From positions 1 through 6,940 of the forward strand of contig CAYFIR010000205.1 of NCBI GenBank assembly GCA_964343195.1: a stretch of DNA of 6,940 nucleotides. Reading direction: 5' to 3'. This DNA is from CAYVAP01 sp964343195 (lineage in GTDB: Bacteria; Bacteroidota; Bacteroidia; J057). Shown in pieces: positions 1 through 4,867 of this stretch (position 1 is the stretch's first letter; every line of letters starts with the position of its first letter). The notes under the pieces were generated by a model. The model was not told the DNA's origin. It ran no database searches and saw only the letters and a list, made by a program, of their open reading frames with translations. Both the position numbers and the translations under genes were made by a program.

Positions 1-18
1 AAGCGTCTCTGACGCCAG
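1..18 (+). repeat. Degenerate 17-18 bp repeat, copy 1
   Basis: AAGCGTCTCTGACGCCAG. It matches 463-480 at 16 of 18 positions and 434-450 at 14 of 17. It lies at the window edge, so the repeat unit may extend to the left. No known repeat family is recognised. Confidence 0.4.
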
Positions 19-433
19 GGGCAATTGAAAACGGAGTGGTCAGTAACATGGGAACCTTGAACCGCGAAACTAATGACTAGTGCTTTCGGAATGAAGTAAT
101 GAACCAATTTATAATTGGGCAAATTGCTGACCAGTAGCACTTTAAGCTGCGAACGCTTGACTCCGAACTTCGAACTTATTCCACTAGGATTCTCAAGATC
201 CCCTTATCTCCACATCTCAGCCTCCTGGATCCTAAGCTGGACTTTGGCCAAAATGCTGCAAATTTCCAAACGCTCCGACATCGCTGAAGTCAGAGACTTA
301 AAGACATCAGGTGTCGGCTCTAGGTACTTCACTTCGTTCAGCACAGGCTCTCACCAGCGCCATCCTTTGGATGGTCATGACCTTAAGCACTGCTTTAGCA
401 GTCCGCTCGTGAGTCCTGTGCTGAGCAGCGCCG

Positions 434-450
434 AAGCATCTCTGAAGCGA
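434..450 (+). repeat. Degenerate 17-18 bp repeat, copy 2
   Basis: AAGCATCTCTGAAGCGA, 14 of 17 identical to the copy at 1-17. It starts 13 bases before copy 3 begins, so copies 2 and 3 form a close direct pair. Confidence 0.35.
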
Positions 451-462
451 AACGTCAAGTCA

Positions 463-480
463 AAGCGTCTCCGATGCCAG
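463..480 (+). repeat. Degenerate 17-18 bp repeat, copy 3
   Basis: AAGCGTCTCCGATGCCAG, 16 of 18 identical to the copy at 1-18. It lies just left of the perfect inverted repeat at 502-544, so the repeats and the hairpin may belong to one element; this is inference from position only. Confidence 0.4.
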
Positions 481-501
481 TTAATGGTTGGCATGGGCTA
501 T

Positions 502-544
502 GAATTAATCAACCTCAGCATAAACCCCCGAGGTTGATTAATTC
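502..544. repeat. Perfect 15-bp inverted repeat with 13-nt loop
   Basis: The left arm GAATTAATCAACCTC (502-516) is the exact reverse complement of the right arm at 530-544, with loop 517-529 containing CCCCC. The stem is long and perfect, but no T-run follows on either strand, so it is not a standard intrinsic terminator. It could be the end of a small mobile or palindromic element, an RNA hairpin, or a protein-binding palindrome. Confidence 0.85.
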
Positions 545-609
545 GAAAATGTGATTTACAGGCTATCAGGGTGGATTTTTTCCTCAATTTAATATGGACA
601 ACAAAGTCC

Positions 610-641
610 AAAAAAAATGGCTCCGTCTGGGGGGACGGAGC
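610..641 (-). terminator. Intrinsic terminator, minus strand
   Basis: On the minus strand, GCTCCGTC (complement of 634-641) pairs perfectly with GACGGAGC (complement of 620-627) around a six-base loop. Two bases later follows a run of eight T (complement of A610-617). This is a strong intrinsic terminator for leftward transcription. It lies about 235 bases past the crcB stop, so it is either a second back-up terminator for the gpmI-crcB cluster or the end of a separate short minus-strand transcript. Confidence 0.8.
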
Positions 642-689
642 ACATCGAGTTTGGGGTAAAAATAGGTAGGTATTAGGGAAAAACCTGTT

Positions 690-710
690 GGGCTGTTGGG
701 GATACAGCCC
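690..710. other. Perfect 7-bp stem-loop GGGCTGT/ACAGCCC
   Basis: GGGCTGT at 690-696 pairs exactly with ACAGCCC at 704-710 around a seven-base loop. No T-run follows on either strand, so it is not terminator-like. It sits between the two minus-strand terminators and might be a structural element of a small RNA or of the 3' end of the crcB message. Confidence 0.5.
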
Positions 711-809
711 CTTGATTAGACATGTAATAAACGGCACCAAGTTGGTCGATATTTTGTGCGAGAAAACTTTTTTTTCGCTTAAATCGATTGATTTGTTGTA
801 TAAATGGTC

Positions 810-844
810 AAAAACCCCCTTCAGACGCTCCTGTAAGGTTTTTT
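810..844. terminator. Probable bidirectional terminator downstream of crcB
   Basis: CCTT-CAG at 818-824 pairs with CTG-t-AAGG at 831-838 around a six-base loop, with one bulged base. On the plus strand six T follow directly (839-844). On the minus strand the hairpin is followed by GGG and then five T (complement of A810-814). Its place about 40 bases beyond the crcB stop fits a terminator for the minus-strand cluster. The bulge and the three-base gap make it weaker than the site at 610-641. Confidence 0.5.
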
Positions 845-876
845 GAATTTGTGTTCAACTTAATCGTTTTCAGAAA

Positions 877-1248
877 TTATTTTCCCGCCGAGACAATTAT
901 GGCAAAAATCCCCCAACATGCGAGGGTAGAGGCAAGGACATAGGCCAGAGCCAATTGCCATTGTCCAGCAGTGAGCATGCGGTAGCTTTCCAGGCTAAAA
1001 GTTGAGAAGGTAGAAAACCCGCCGCAAAACCCAATGAGAACCAGCGGTTTGAGGGTAGGAGCAAGGTCGCTGCGGGTTGCTACATAATTGACTGCGAGCC
1101 CAAGTACCAGGCAGGCCAGTACATTCGCCAGAAAGGTACCCCAGGGAAAACCCATGGAGGGGTTACCCGGCCATCTGCTCAGTCCATAGCGAACCAGGCT
1201 ACCAAGCCCTCCTCCGATGAAGATTAGCAGCAATGGGGATGTAGGCAT
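877..1248 (-). CDS. crcB: CrcB/FluC family fluoride ion channel
   Basis: This 123-residue, four-helix membrane protein is a fluoride-specific channel of the inner membrane. Family members work as dual-topology homodimers that let fluoride leave the cell and so protect enzymes such as enolase. Visible signatures, in order, are GGGLGSLVRY (12-21), GTFLANVLACLVLG (37-50) with the pore-lining Asn42, and GGFSTFSTFSLE (76-87) with the two phenylalanines F81 and F84 of the Phe box and the central-sodium region. The length is normal. I chose ATG at 1248 because the first helix begins right after it; the in-frame ATG at 1311 would add 21 non-family residues and overlap the upstream gene. It is the last gene of the gpmI cluster, 46 bases after the lipoprotein stop. 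The usual Gly after N42 in the family (NxxG) is Ala45 here. No fluoride riboswitch precedes it. Confidence 0.93.
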   Translation of the reverse strand: MPTSPLLLIFIGGGLGSLVRYGLSRWPGNPSMGFPWGTFLANVLACLVLGLAVNYVATRSDLAPTLKPLVLIGFCGGFSTFSTFSLESYRMLTAGQWQLALAYVLASTLACWGIFAIIVSAGK

Positions 1249-1294
1249 GTGAGATTCTGTTTTTCGTGTCTGGAATGATGGTCCGCACACAGTA

Positions 1295-1930
1295 TTAGTA
1301 CTGGGCCTCACCGTGGTTCAGCAGCCTCAGCGTCTCCCCCAGGATGGAAACCCGTGTATTGACCCAAAGGTCATGCGCAACATAATTCCCGGTAGAATCA
1401 AAAAATACTTCAGTGTGAGAATTGATCGAGTAAAGCCAGGACCGCTCCTGAATATGGGTTTCCAGGTACCGAATATGGGATGAGTCCGGGCTCATCAAAA
1501 TTTTCTGAAGCAGGAGGTTGGCTTTTCTCGCATGTGCAGGCTTTACTGCTGCGATAAGGGTATCACCATGTGTCGTGACATCCATTTTTTCACGGGTATA
1601 GGTATCGGCGTAGTACCCATTGACGGCGTACTCCAGGTCCCGGACCAACAGGTAGGAGAGGGAATCTGCCCCATCCCTGGCTTCTCCCACAGAGACTTTG
1701 GGAACTGGCGAGAATAAAGAGTCTTCCTCCTGACTGGCATCATCGAGGTTCGAAACCTGTTTGAAATAGCCCATGTTTCCCTTACAGGAAGCAACCAACT
1801 GCTGGTTGAATTGCCGGGCCAGTGGATGCTGTCTGTCTGTTCCTCCCTGGCTCTGGCAGGACCACAGGCCTGCCAGAGTCACGGGGAAGAGCAGAAAATG
1901 CATGATTCTTGGAAAGTAACGCATAAGCAT
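1295..1930 (-). CDS. Predicted lipoprotein of unknown function
   Basis: This 211-residue protein has an N-terminal signal for lipoprotein export: a basic start (MRYFPR), a hydrophobic stretch at about 10-22, and LWSC with the lipidated Cys at residue 25, followed by a polar, glycine-containing linker. The Trp before SC is unusual, but lipoboxes in Bacteroidota are loose. I recognise no domain in the mature part. It contains no further membrane segment, has an acidic patch near 65-75 (DDASQEEDS), and reads as a small mixed alpha/beta domain. Its ATG shares one base with the gpmI stop (TAATG), so translation is probably coupled to gpmI; ATG at residue 3 is an alternative start. It probably sits on the periplasmic face of the inner or outer membrane. 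Its role in a glycolysis/fluoride cluster is unknown. Confidence 0.8.
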   Translation of the reverse strand: MLMRYFPRIMHFLLFPVTLAGLWSCQSQGGTDRQHPLARQFNQQLVASCKGNMGYFKQVSNLDDASQEEDSLFSPVPKVSVGEARDGADSLSYLLVRDLEYAVNGYYADTYTREKMDVTTHGDTLIAAVKPAHARKANLLLQKILMSPDSSHIRYLETHIQERSWLYSINSHTEVFFDSTGNYVAHDLWVNTRVSILGETLRLLNHGEAQY

Positions 1931-3483
1931 TAGGCCGAAGGGACCACCAGCACATCGCCGGTCATGTCCTCAGGGATTTCAAGCCCCATGATGGTAAGAA
2001 TGGTTGGGGCCAGATCGCCCAGTTTGCCGATTTGATCTTTTAGCTGCCACTTACCCTGCGGATCTACCATAAAGAGCGGTACGAGGGCAGTGGTGTGGGC
2101 AGTATGTGGAGAGCCATCCGGATTGCGCATCTTGTCACTGTTGCCGTGGTCAGCAGTTACCAATGCAACGAAGCCATTTTCACTAGCGGCTTCTACCACA
2201 GCTTTGGTGCAGGCATCAACAGTCTCGCATGCTTTTACGGCTGCTTCAAATACGCCAGTATGGCCTACCATATCGGGATTGGCGAAGTTAAGACAGATGA
2301 AATCCACTTCTTCTTCGTTCATGGCCTGGATGATGCGGTCTCTGATGTCAAGCGCACTCATTTCAGGCTGCAGGTCGTAAGTTGCTACCTTGGGCGAAGG
2401 ACAGAGGACATGCTGCTCGCCGTCCATCGGTTCTTCCCTGCCTCCATTAAAGAAGTAGGTAACGTGGGCATATTTTTCAGTTTCGGCAATTCTGATCTGC
2501 TTTTTGCCCAGACGAGCCAGTTGCTCTCCGAGGCCATTGGCCAGATTAGGTTTTTCATACAGGACCCGGATACCTTTAAATGACTCGTCGTAGCGGGTCA
2601 TGGTAGCGTAATGCAGGTCCAGGGTTTTCATGTCTTCCTCTGGCATGTCTTCCTGGGTCAGGACATGCGTCAACTGACGGCCGCGGTCGGTGCGGAAGTT
2701 GAAGAACAGGACTGCGTCCCCATCCTGTAGTTTGCCGACTGGCTCCCCATTATCATGGGTGATGACCACTGGCTCGACAAATTCATCCGTGACATCGTTG
2801 GCATAGGAAGCCTCGATGGCTGCTACCGGGTCTGTTGCTTTACTTCCTTCTCCCTTGACGATCACGTCATAGGCTTTTCGGACGCGAGGCCAGCGCTTAT
2901 CGCGGTCCATGGCAAAGTACCGACCCACGATAGAGGCTACTTTTCCTACTCCGGCTTCATCCAGGGTTTGCTGGAGGTCAGCCATATAATTTTTTCCTCC
3001 GGTAGGAGAAGTATCACGCCCGTCAGTAAAGCAATGGATATACACCTCCTTCACCTCATCCTTTGCGAGCTGCTTGATGATACCCTTCAGGTGCTCGATG
3101 GAGCTATGGACGCCCCCATCGGAAAGAAGCCCAAGAATATGTAAAGGCTTTTGCTTGTCGTTGCAATATCCTACCAGTTCCTGGTAAACGGTGTTGTCCC
3201 CAAATGCTCCCGTTTCCAGTTCGCGGTTGATCCGGACCAGGTCCTGGAAAACCGTACGCCCCGCACCAATATTCATATGGCCCACTTCGCTGTTACCCAT
3301 TTGGCCTTCAGGAAGACCGACTGCCAGGCCCGAAGCCTCGAGGCGGGTAAAGGGATACTGCTTGATGGACTCATCAAAGTATGGGGTTTTCGCAGCAGCG
3401 ATGGCGCTGACAGAGTCATCGACGGCCATTCCCCAGCCATCCATGATGATAAGAATTGCTTTTGAGTTGTTTGTTGACTCCAT
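1930..3483 (-). CDS. gpmI: 2,3-bisphosphoglycerate-independent phosphoglycerate mutase
   Basis: This enzyme interconverts 3-phosphoglycerate and 2-phosphoglycerate in cytoplasmic glycolysis and gluconeogenesis through a phosphoserine intermediate, using two manganese ions. The 517 residues match the usual length of about 510. The alkaline-phosphatase-like domain is split by the transferase domain. Metal and catalytic signatures are MDGWG (14-18, Asp15), MGNSEVGH (62-69, catalytic Ser65), NFANPDMVGHTG (399-410, Asp404 and His408), TADHGNSD (443-450, Asp445 and His446) and HTAHTT (460-465, His463). Substrate-domain signatures are SDGGVHS (121-127), HCFTDGRDT (150-158), RYFAMDRDKRW (188-198) and FFNFRTDRGRQLT (260-272). 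The start ATG at 3483 lies 14 codons before MDGWG, as expected; no clear Shine-Dalgarno is seen. It is the first gene of the cluster and overlaps the lipoprotein start by one base. No catalytic residue is missing. Confidence 0.97.
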   Translation of the reverse strand: MESTNNSKAILIIMDGWGMAVDDSVSAIAAAKTPYFDESIKQYPFTRLEASGLAVGLPEGQMGNSEVGHMNIGAGRTVFQDLVRINRELETGAFGDNTVYQELVGYCNDKQKPLHILGLLSDGGVHSSIEHLKGIIKQLAKDEVKEVYIHCFTDGRDTSPTGGKNYMADLQQTLDEAGVGKVASIVGRYFAMDRDKRWPRVRKAYDVIVKGEGSKATDPVAAIEASYANDVTDEFVEPVVITHDNGEPVGKLQDGDAVLFFNFRTDRGRQLTHVLTQEDMPEEDMKTLDLHYATMTRYDESFKGIRVLYEKPNLANGLGEQLARLGKKQIRIAETEKYAHVTYFFNGGREEPMDGEQHVLCPSPKVATYDLQPEMSALDIRDRIIQAMNEEEVDFICLNFANPDMVGHTGVFEAAVKACETVDACTKAVVEAASENGFVALVTADHGNSDKMRNPDGSPHTAHTTALVPLFMVDPQGKWQLKDQIGKLGDLAPTILTIMGLEIPEDMTGDVLVVPSA

Positions 3484-3592
3484 AGGTACGAGGACAATTG
3501 TTTCCGAGTATGTGGAAGGAGGGGGCTGCAGTAATTCCGAGATGGTCAGCTGTACCCTCCATGCTGTAATCTCACGCTGTGTTTGCTGCTAG

Positions 3593-3600
3593 CAAAGGTA
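3593..3600 (-). promoter_or_regulatory. Candidate -7 box (TACCTTTG) for gpmI
   Basis: On the minus strand these bases read TACCTTTG, an exact match to the Bacteroidota -7 consensus TAnnTTTG, about 110 bases before the gpmI start. A TTTG lies upstream, but only 13 bases away, shorter than the usual spacing of about 19, so the -33 element is doubtful. If used, the message would have a leader of about 100 bases. Confidence 0.4.
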
Positions 3601-3971
3601 AAAAGTAATGGGGCAAAGAGAAGGGTTGGCCCCCGTTTTTGTGAGGGGTGAAGTCTGGGGGGCAGATGAGCAACATCGACATGAAGCGTTCCCTGTTTTA
3701 AGTCTGGATGTGTCGGGAATGTTACCCGGAAATCAGGGCTGCGATGATGAAAAACGAAAACTTTTTGAGTTGCCTCTATTCTGCTTGAACAGTTCGTTTG
3801 GTGGTATGAATGGGTAGCCTGAATGGTTCAATAAGCACATAGCATTTCCAAACAGGAAATAAAACCGGGCAATCATTTGGGAAAAAATGCACGCTTTTTT
3901 GGGGGGGCAAAAGTCGGCATGGAAATGGATATTAACCACGCAGCAATCGAGCTAGCCAAATGCTCGAATGT

Positions 3972-3983
3972 GTTGGGCCCAAC
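3972..3983. repeat. Perfect 12-bp palindrome GTTGGGCCCAAC
   Basis: The twelve bases are their own reverse complement. It lies about 240 bases upstream of the DUF4783 gene. It could be an operator or chance; no regulator is nearby to link it with. Confidence 0.3.
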
Positions 3984-4100
3984 CTTGTTAAAGGGTTCTC
4001 TATCAGGGCAGTAGTACAGGTAAGATTTCGCCCGTTTTTGCTCTATTGTGGCACCAATTGCTCTCTATCGGAGCTCAACTGCCAGAAAGCGAGCCTGACC

Positions 4101-4118
4101 TGTACACTAAAACGTACA
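4101..4118. promoter_or_regulatory. Possible operator TGTAC-N8-GTACA
   Basis: Two five-base half-sites in inverted orientation have an eight-base spacer, giving 18 bases in all, about two helical turns. It ends 33 bases before the candidate -33 box at 4152. Placement suits an upstream regulator site, but no binding protein can be named. Confidence 0.25.
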
Positions 4119-4151
4119 AGCGGTTCTGTGAGAGGATTCCTTCTCAGGTTA

Positions 4152-4181
4152 TTTGGCACGGTTATGGTAAAGATATGATTG
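4152..4181 (+). promoter_or_regulatory. Candidate Bacteroidota-type promoter for the DUF4783 gene
   Basis: TTTG at 4152-4155 and TATGATTG at 4174-4181 are 18 bases apart. This fits the phylum's -33 TTTG / -7 TAnnTTTG arrangement with one mismatch in the -7 box. Transcription would start near 4187, giving a leader of about 34 bases before the ATG at 4221. Confidence 0.45.
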
Positions 4182-4220
4182 ACCTCTTCTAAGCAAGAAG
4201 ATCACAAGGTTTCTGAAAGT

Positions 4221-4619
4221 ATGAAGACCACATATAAGCTAACTTTGCTTGTTATTTTGCTTGTTCTGGGGTTTGGGACTACCCAGGCTCAGGATCCTAA
4301 TGTAGTCTTGGATCAAGTGACCAAGACTTTGAGCACCGAATCTGCCAGCGATGAGTTGGGACGCTACTTCGATGATCGCGTAGAAGTATCTCTTCTGGGT
4401 CGACGTCAGGCTTACAGCCGCACCCAGGCTCAATACGTTGTTGGACAGTTCCTGGCTGACCACCCACTTGGTCAGTTTCAATTGATACAAAAAGGCGAGA
4501 CTACTGACACCGTTTACGTAACAGGTGAGTGCCAGACTACAGGGGGCAGCATGGAGATCAACATCTTCATCAGGGTTTCCTCGGGTAGAGTCAGCGAAGT
4601 TCAGTTTGAACGAAGGTGA
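4221..4619 (+). CDS. Small exported protein, DUF4783 family
   Basis: This 132-residue protein has a clear Sec signal peptide: basic MKTTYK, a hydrophobic core at about 7-19, and a probable signal peptidase I site after TQA (residue 23). The mature part is about 109 residues with an alpha start (VVLDQVTKTL) and later beta strands, consistent with the small NTF2-like fold I associate with DUF4783 of Bacteroidota. The assignment is by overall look and by gene order, since this family commonly lies directly upstream of nadC in the phylum. The function is unknown; it should be periplasmic. ATG at 4221 was chosen because the signal peptide begins there; the upstream TTG at 4179 would add a polar stretch in front of it. 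A candidate promoter precedes the gene and a strong terminator follows, so it seems to form its own transcript. Confidence 0.82.
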   Translation: MKTTYKLTLLVILLVLGFGTTQAQDPNVVLDQVTKTLSTESASDELGRYFDDRVEVSLLGRRQAYSRTQAQYVVGQFLADHPLGQFQLIQKGETTDTVYVTGECQTTGGSMEINIFIRVSSGRVSEVQFERR

Positions 4620-4695
4620 TGCAGCCGCTCATTTGATTTTAGGTCTTCTCGTTCCTTTTTTCCAAGCACACCCACATTTAATCCTCCCCATCGCA

Positions 4696-4735
4696 CCGCG
4701 ATTCTGAGATCACTCGGAATCGCGGTTTTTATTTT
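4696..4735 (+). terminator. Intrinsic terminator after the DUF4783 gene
   Basis: A 13-bp stem runs 4696-4708 / 4713-4725, starting CCGCGATTC and ending GAATCGCGG, with one G-U wobble and a four-base loop (ATCA). It is followed at once by TTTTTATTTT (4726-4735). This is a textbook rho-independent terminator for plus-strand transcription and separates the DUF4783 gene from nadC. Confidence 0.93.
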
Positions 4736-4807
4736 GGATTTCTGTGCCCAATTTTATCCCTCAGTGACATGGAAAAAGCAGTGTCCCGGTTCATGGGATG
4801 TGGTTAC

Positions 4808-4819
4808 CAGCCCGGGCTG
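4808..4819. promoter_or_regulatory. 12-bp GC palindrome upstream of nadC
   Basis: CAGCCCGGGCTG is perfectly self-complementary and lies 49 bases before the nadC ATG, between the terminator and the gene, so it is in the region where a nadC promoter must lie. It might be an operator, but it does not match a regulator site I know. No good TAnnTTTG box was found; TAATCTTA just before the start is a poor match. Confidence 0.25.
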
Positions 4820-4867
4820 AAACTGCCTGCTGTATTCCGTCTACCCAGGTACATAATCTTAACCCAA

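Larger units (their letters stand above)
1..501. other. Gene-free region with degenerate short repeats and small hairpins
   Basis: I find no convincing gene here. The only long open frame (115-537, plus) begins with TTG, lacks a recognisable domain or ribosome site, and ends inside the inverted repeat at 502-544. Three related 17-18 base words occur at 1-18, 434-450 and 463-480, of the form AAGCRTCTCYGANGCCA; copies one and three agree at 16 of 18 bases. Small perfect hairpins cluster at 361-373 (CATCC-ttt-GGATG), 373-382 (GGTCATGACC) and 389-402 (ACTGC-ttta-GCAGT), with a further stem at 418-431 that contains one G-T wobble. The stretch could be a decayed repeat element, an untranslated structured RNA, or debris; the sequence alone does not decide. 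Confidence 0.45.
545..876. other. Gene-free region downstream of crcB with several hairpins
   Basis: No coding frame is supported; the minus-strand frame 498-740 has an unlikely composition and no recognisable family. The stretch carries four hairpins: 620-641, 690-710, 758-778 and 818-838. Those at 620-641 and 818-838 have T-runs in the minus-strand reading direction and are listed separately as terminators. The space between them, about 170 bases, could hold a small minus-strand RNA, but I could not find a good promoter for it. Confidence 0.5.
3601..4150. other. Long divergent intergenic region without a supported gene
   Basis: The gap between gpmI and the DUF4783 gene totals about 740 bases, long for two divergent housekeeping genes. 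Open frames at 3608-3817 (plus), 3733-3939 (minus) and 3960-4178 (plus) are short, lack ribosome sites and have no recognisable protein character. Visible structure includes a T6G7 run at 3895-3907, a perfect 12-bp palindrome GTTGGGCCCAAC at 3972-3983, and TGTAC-N8-GTACA at 4101-4118. It may hold regulatory sites, a decayed gene or an unrecognised RNA. Confidence 0.45.

Noticed and set aside
115..537. 140-codon open frame on the plus strand
   Set aside because: It starts with TTG, has no ribosome site or recognisable domain, has Ser/Leu/Arg-rich composition typical of a chance frame, and ends within a perfect inverted repeat.
498..740. 80-codon open frame on the minus strand
   Set aside because: It runs through a terminator hairpin and its A-tract as well as the inverted repeat; no protein character is visible.
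1249..1311. Longer crcB start at 1311
   Set aside because: The 21 extra residues are polar, unlike the family, and would overlap the lipoprotein gene; the first membrane helix starts right after the ATG at 1248.
1249..1330. Fluoride riboswitch before crcB
   Set aside because: The upstream bases are mostly the coding end of the lipoprotein gene and the 46-base gap lacks the conserved riboswitch core.
2095..2583. 162-codon plus-strand frame antisense to gpmI
   Set aside because: It lies wholly inside the well-supported gpmI gene, whose codon structure explains the open antisense frame.
3882..3907. A6-N7-T6 followed by G7 as a terminator
   Set aside because: The stem is only A-T pairs and the T-run is part of the stem itself and is followed by G7, so it would not work as a standard terminator.
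3733..3939. 68-codon minus-strand frame in the divergent intergenic region
   Set aside because: It crosses the T6G7 run, has no ribosome site, and its residues show no family or signal peptide.
3960..4178. 72-codon plus-strand frame before the DUF4783 gene
   Set aside because: It contains the candidate -33 box and palindromes, lacks a ribosome site, and shows no recognisable protein features.
4769..4867. Longer nadC start at 4769
   Set aside because: It would add 33 residues with no counterpart in the family; the ATG at 4868 gives the usual N-terminus.
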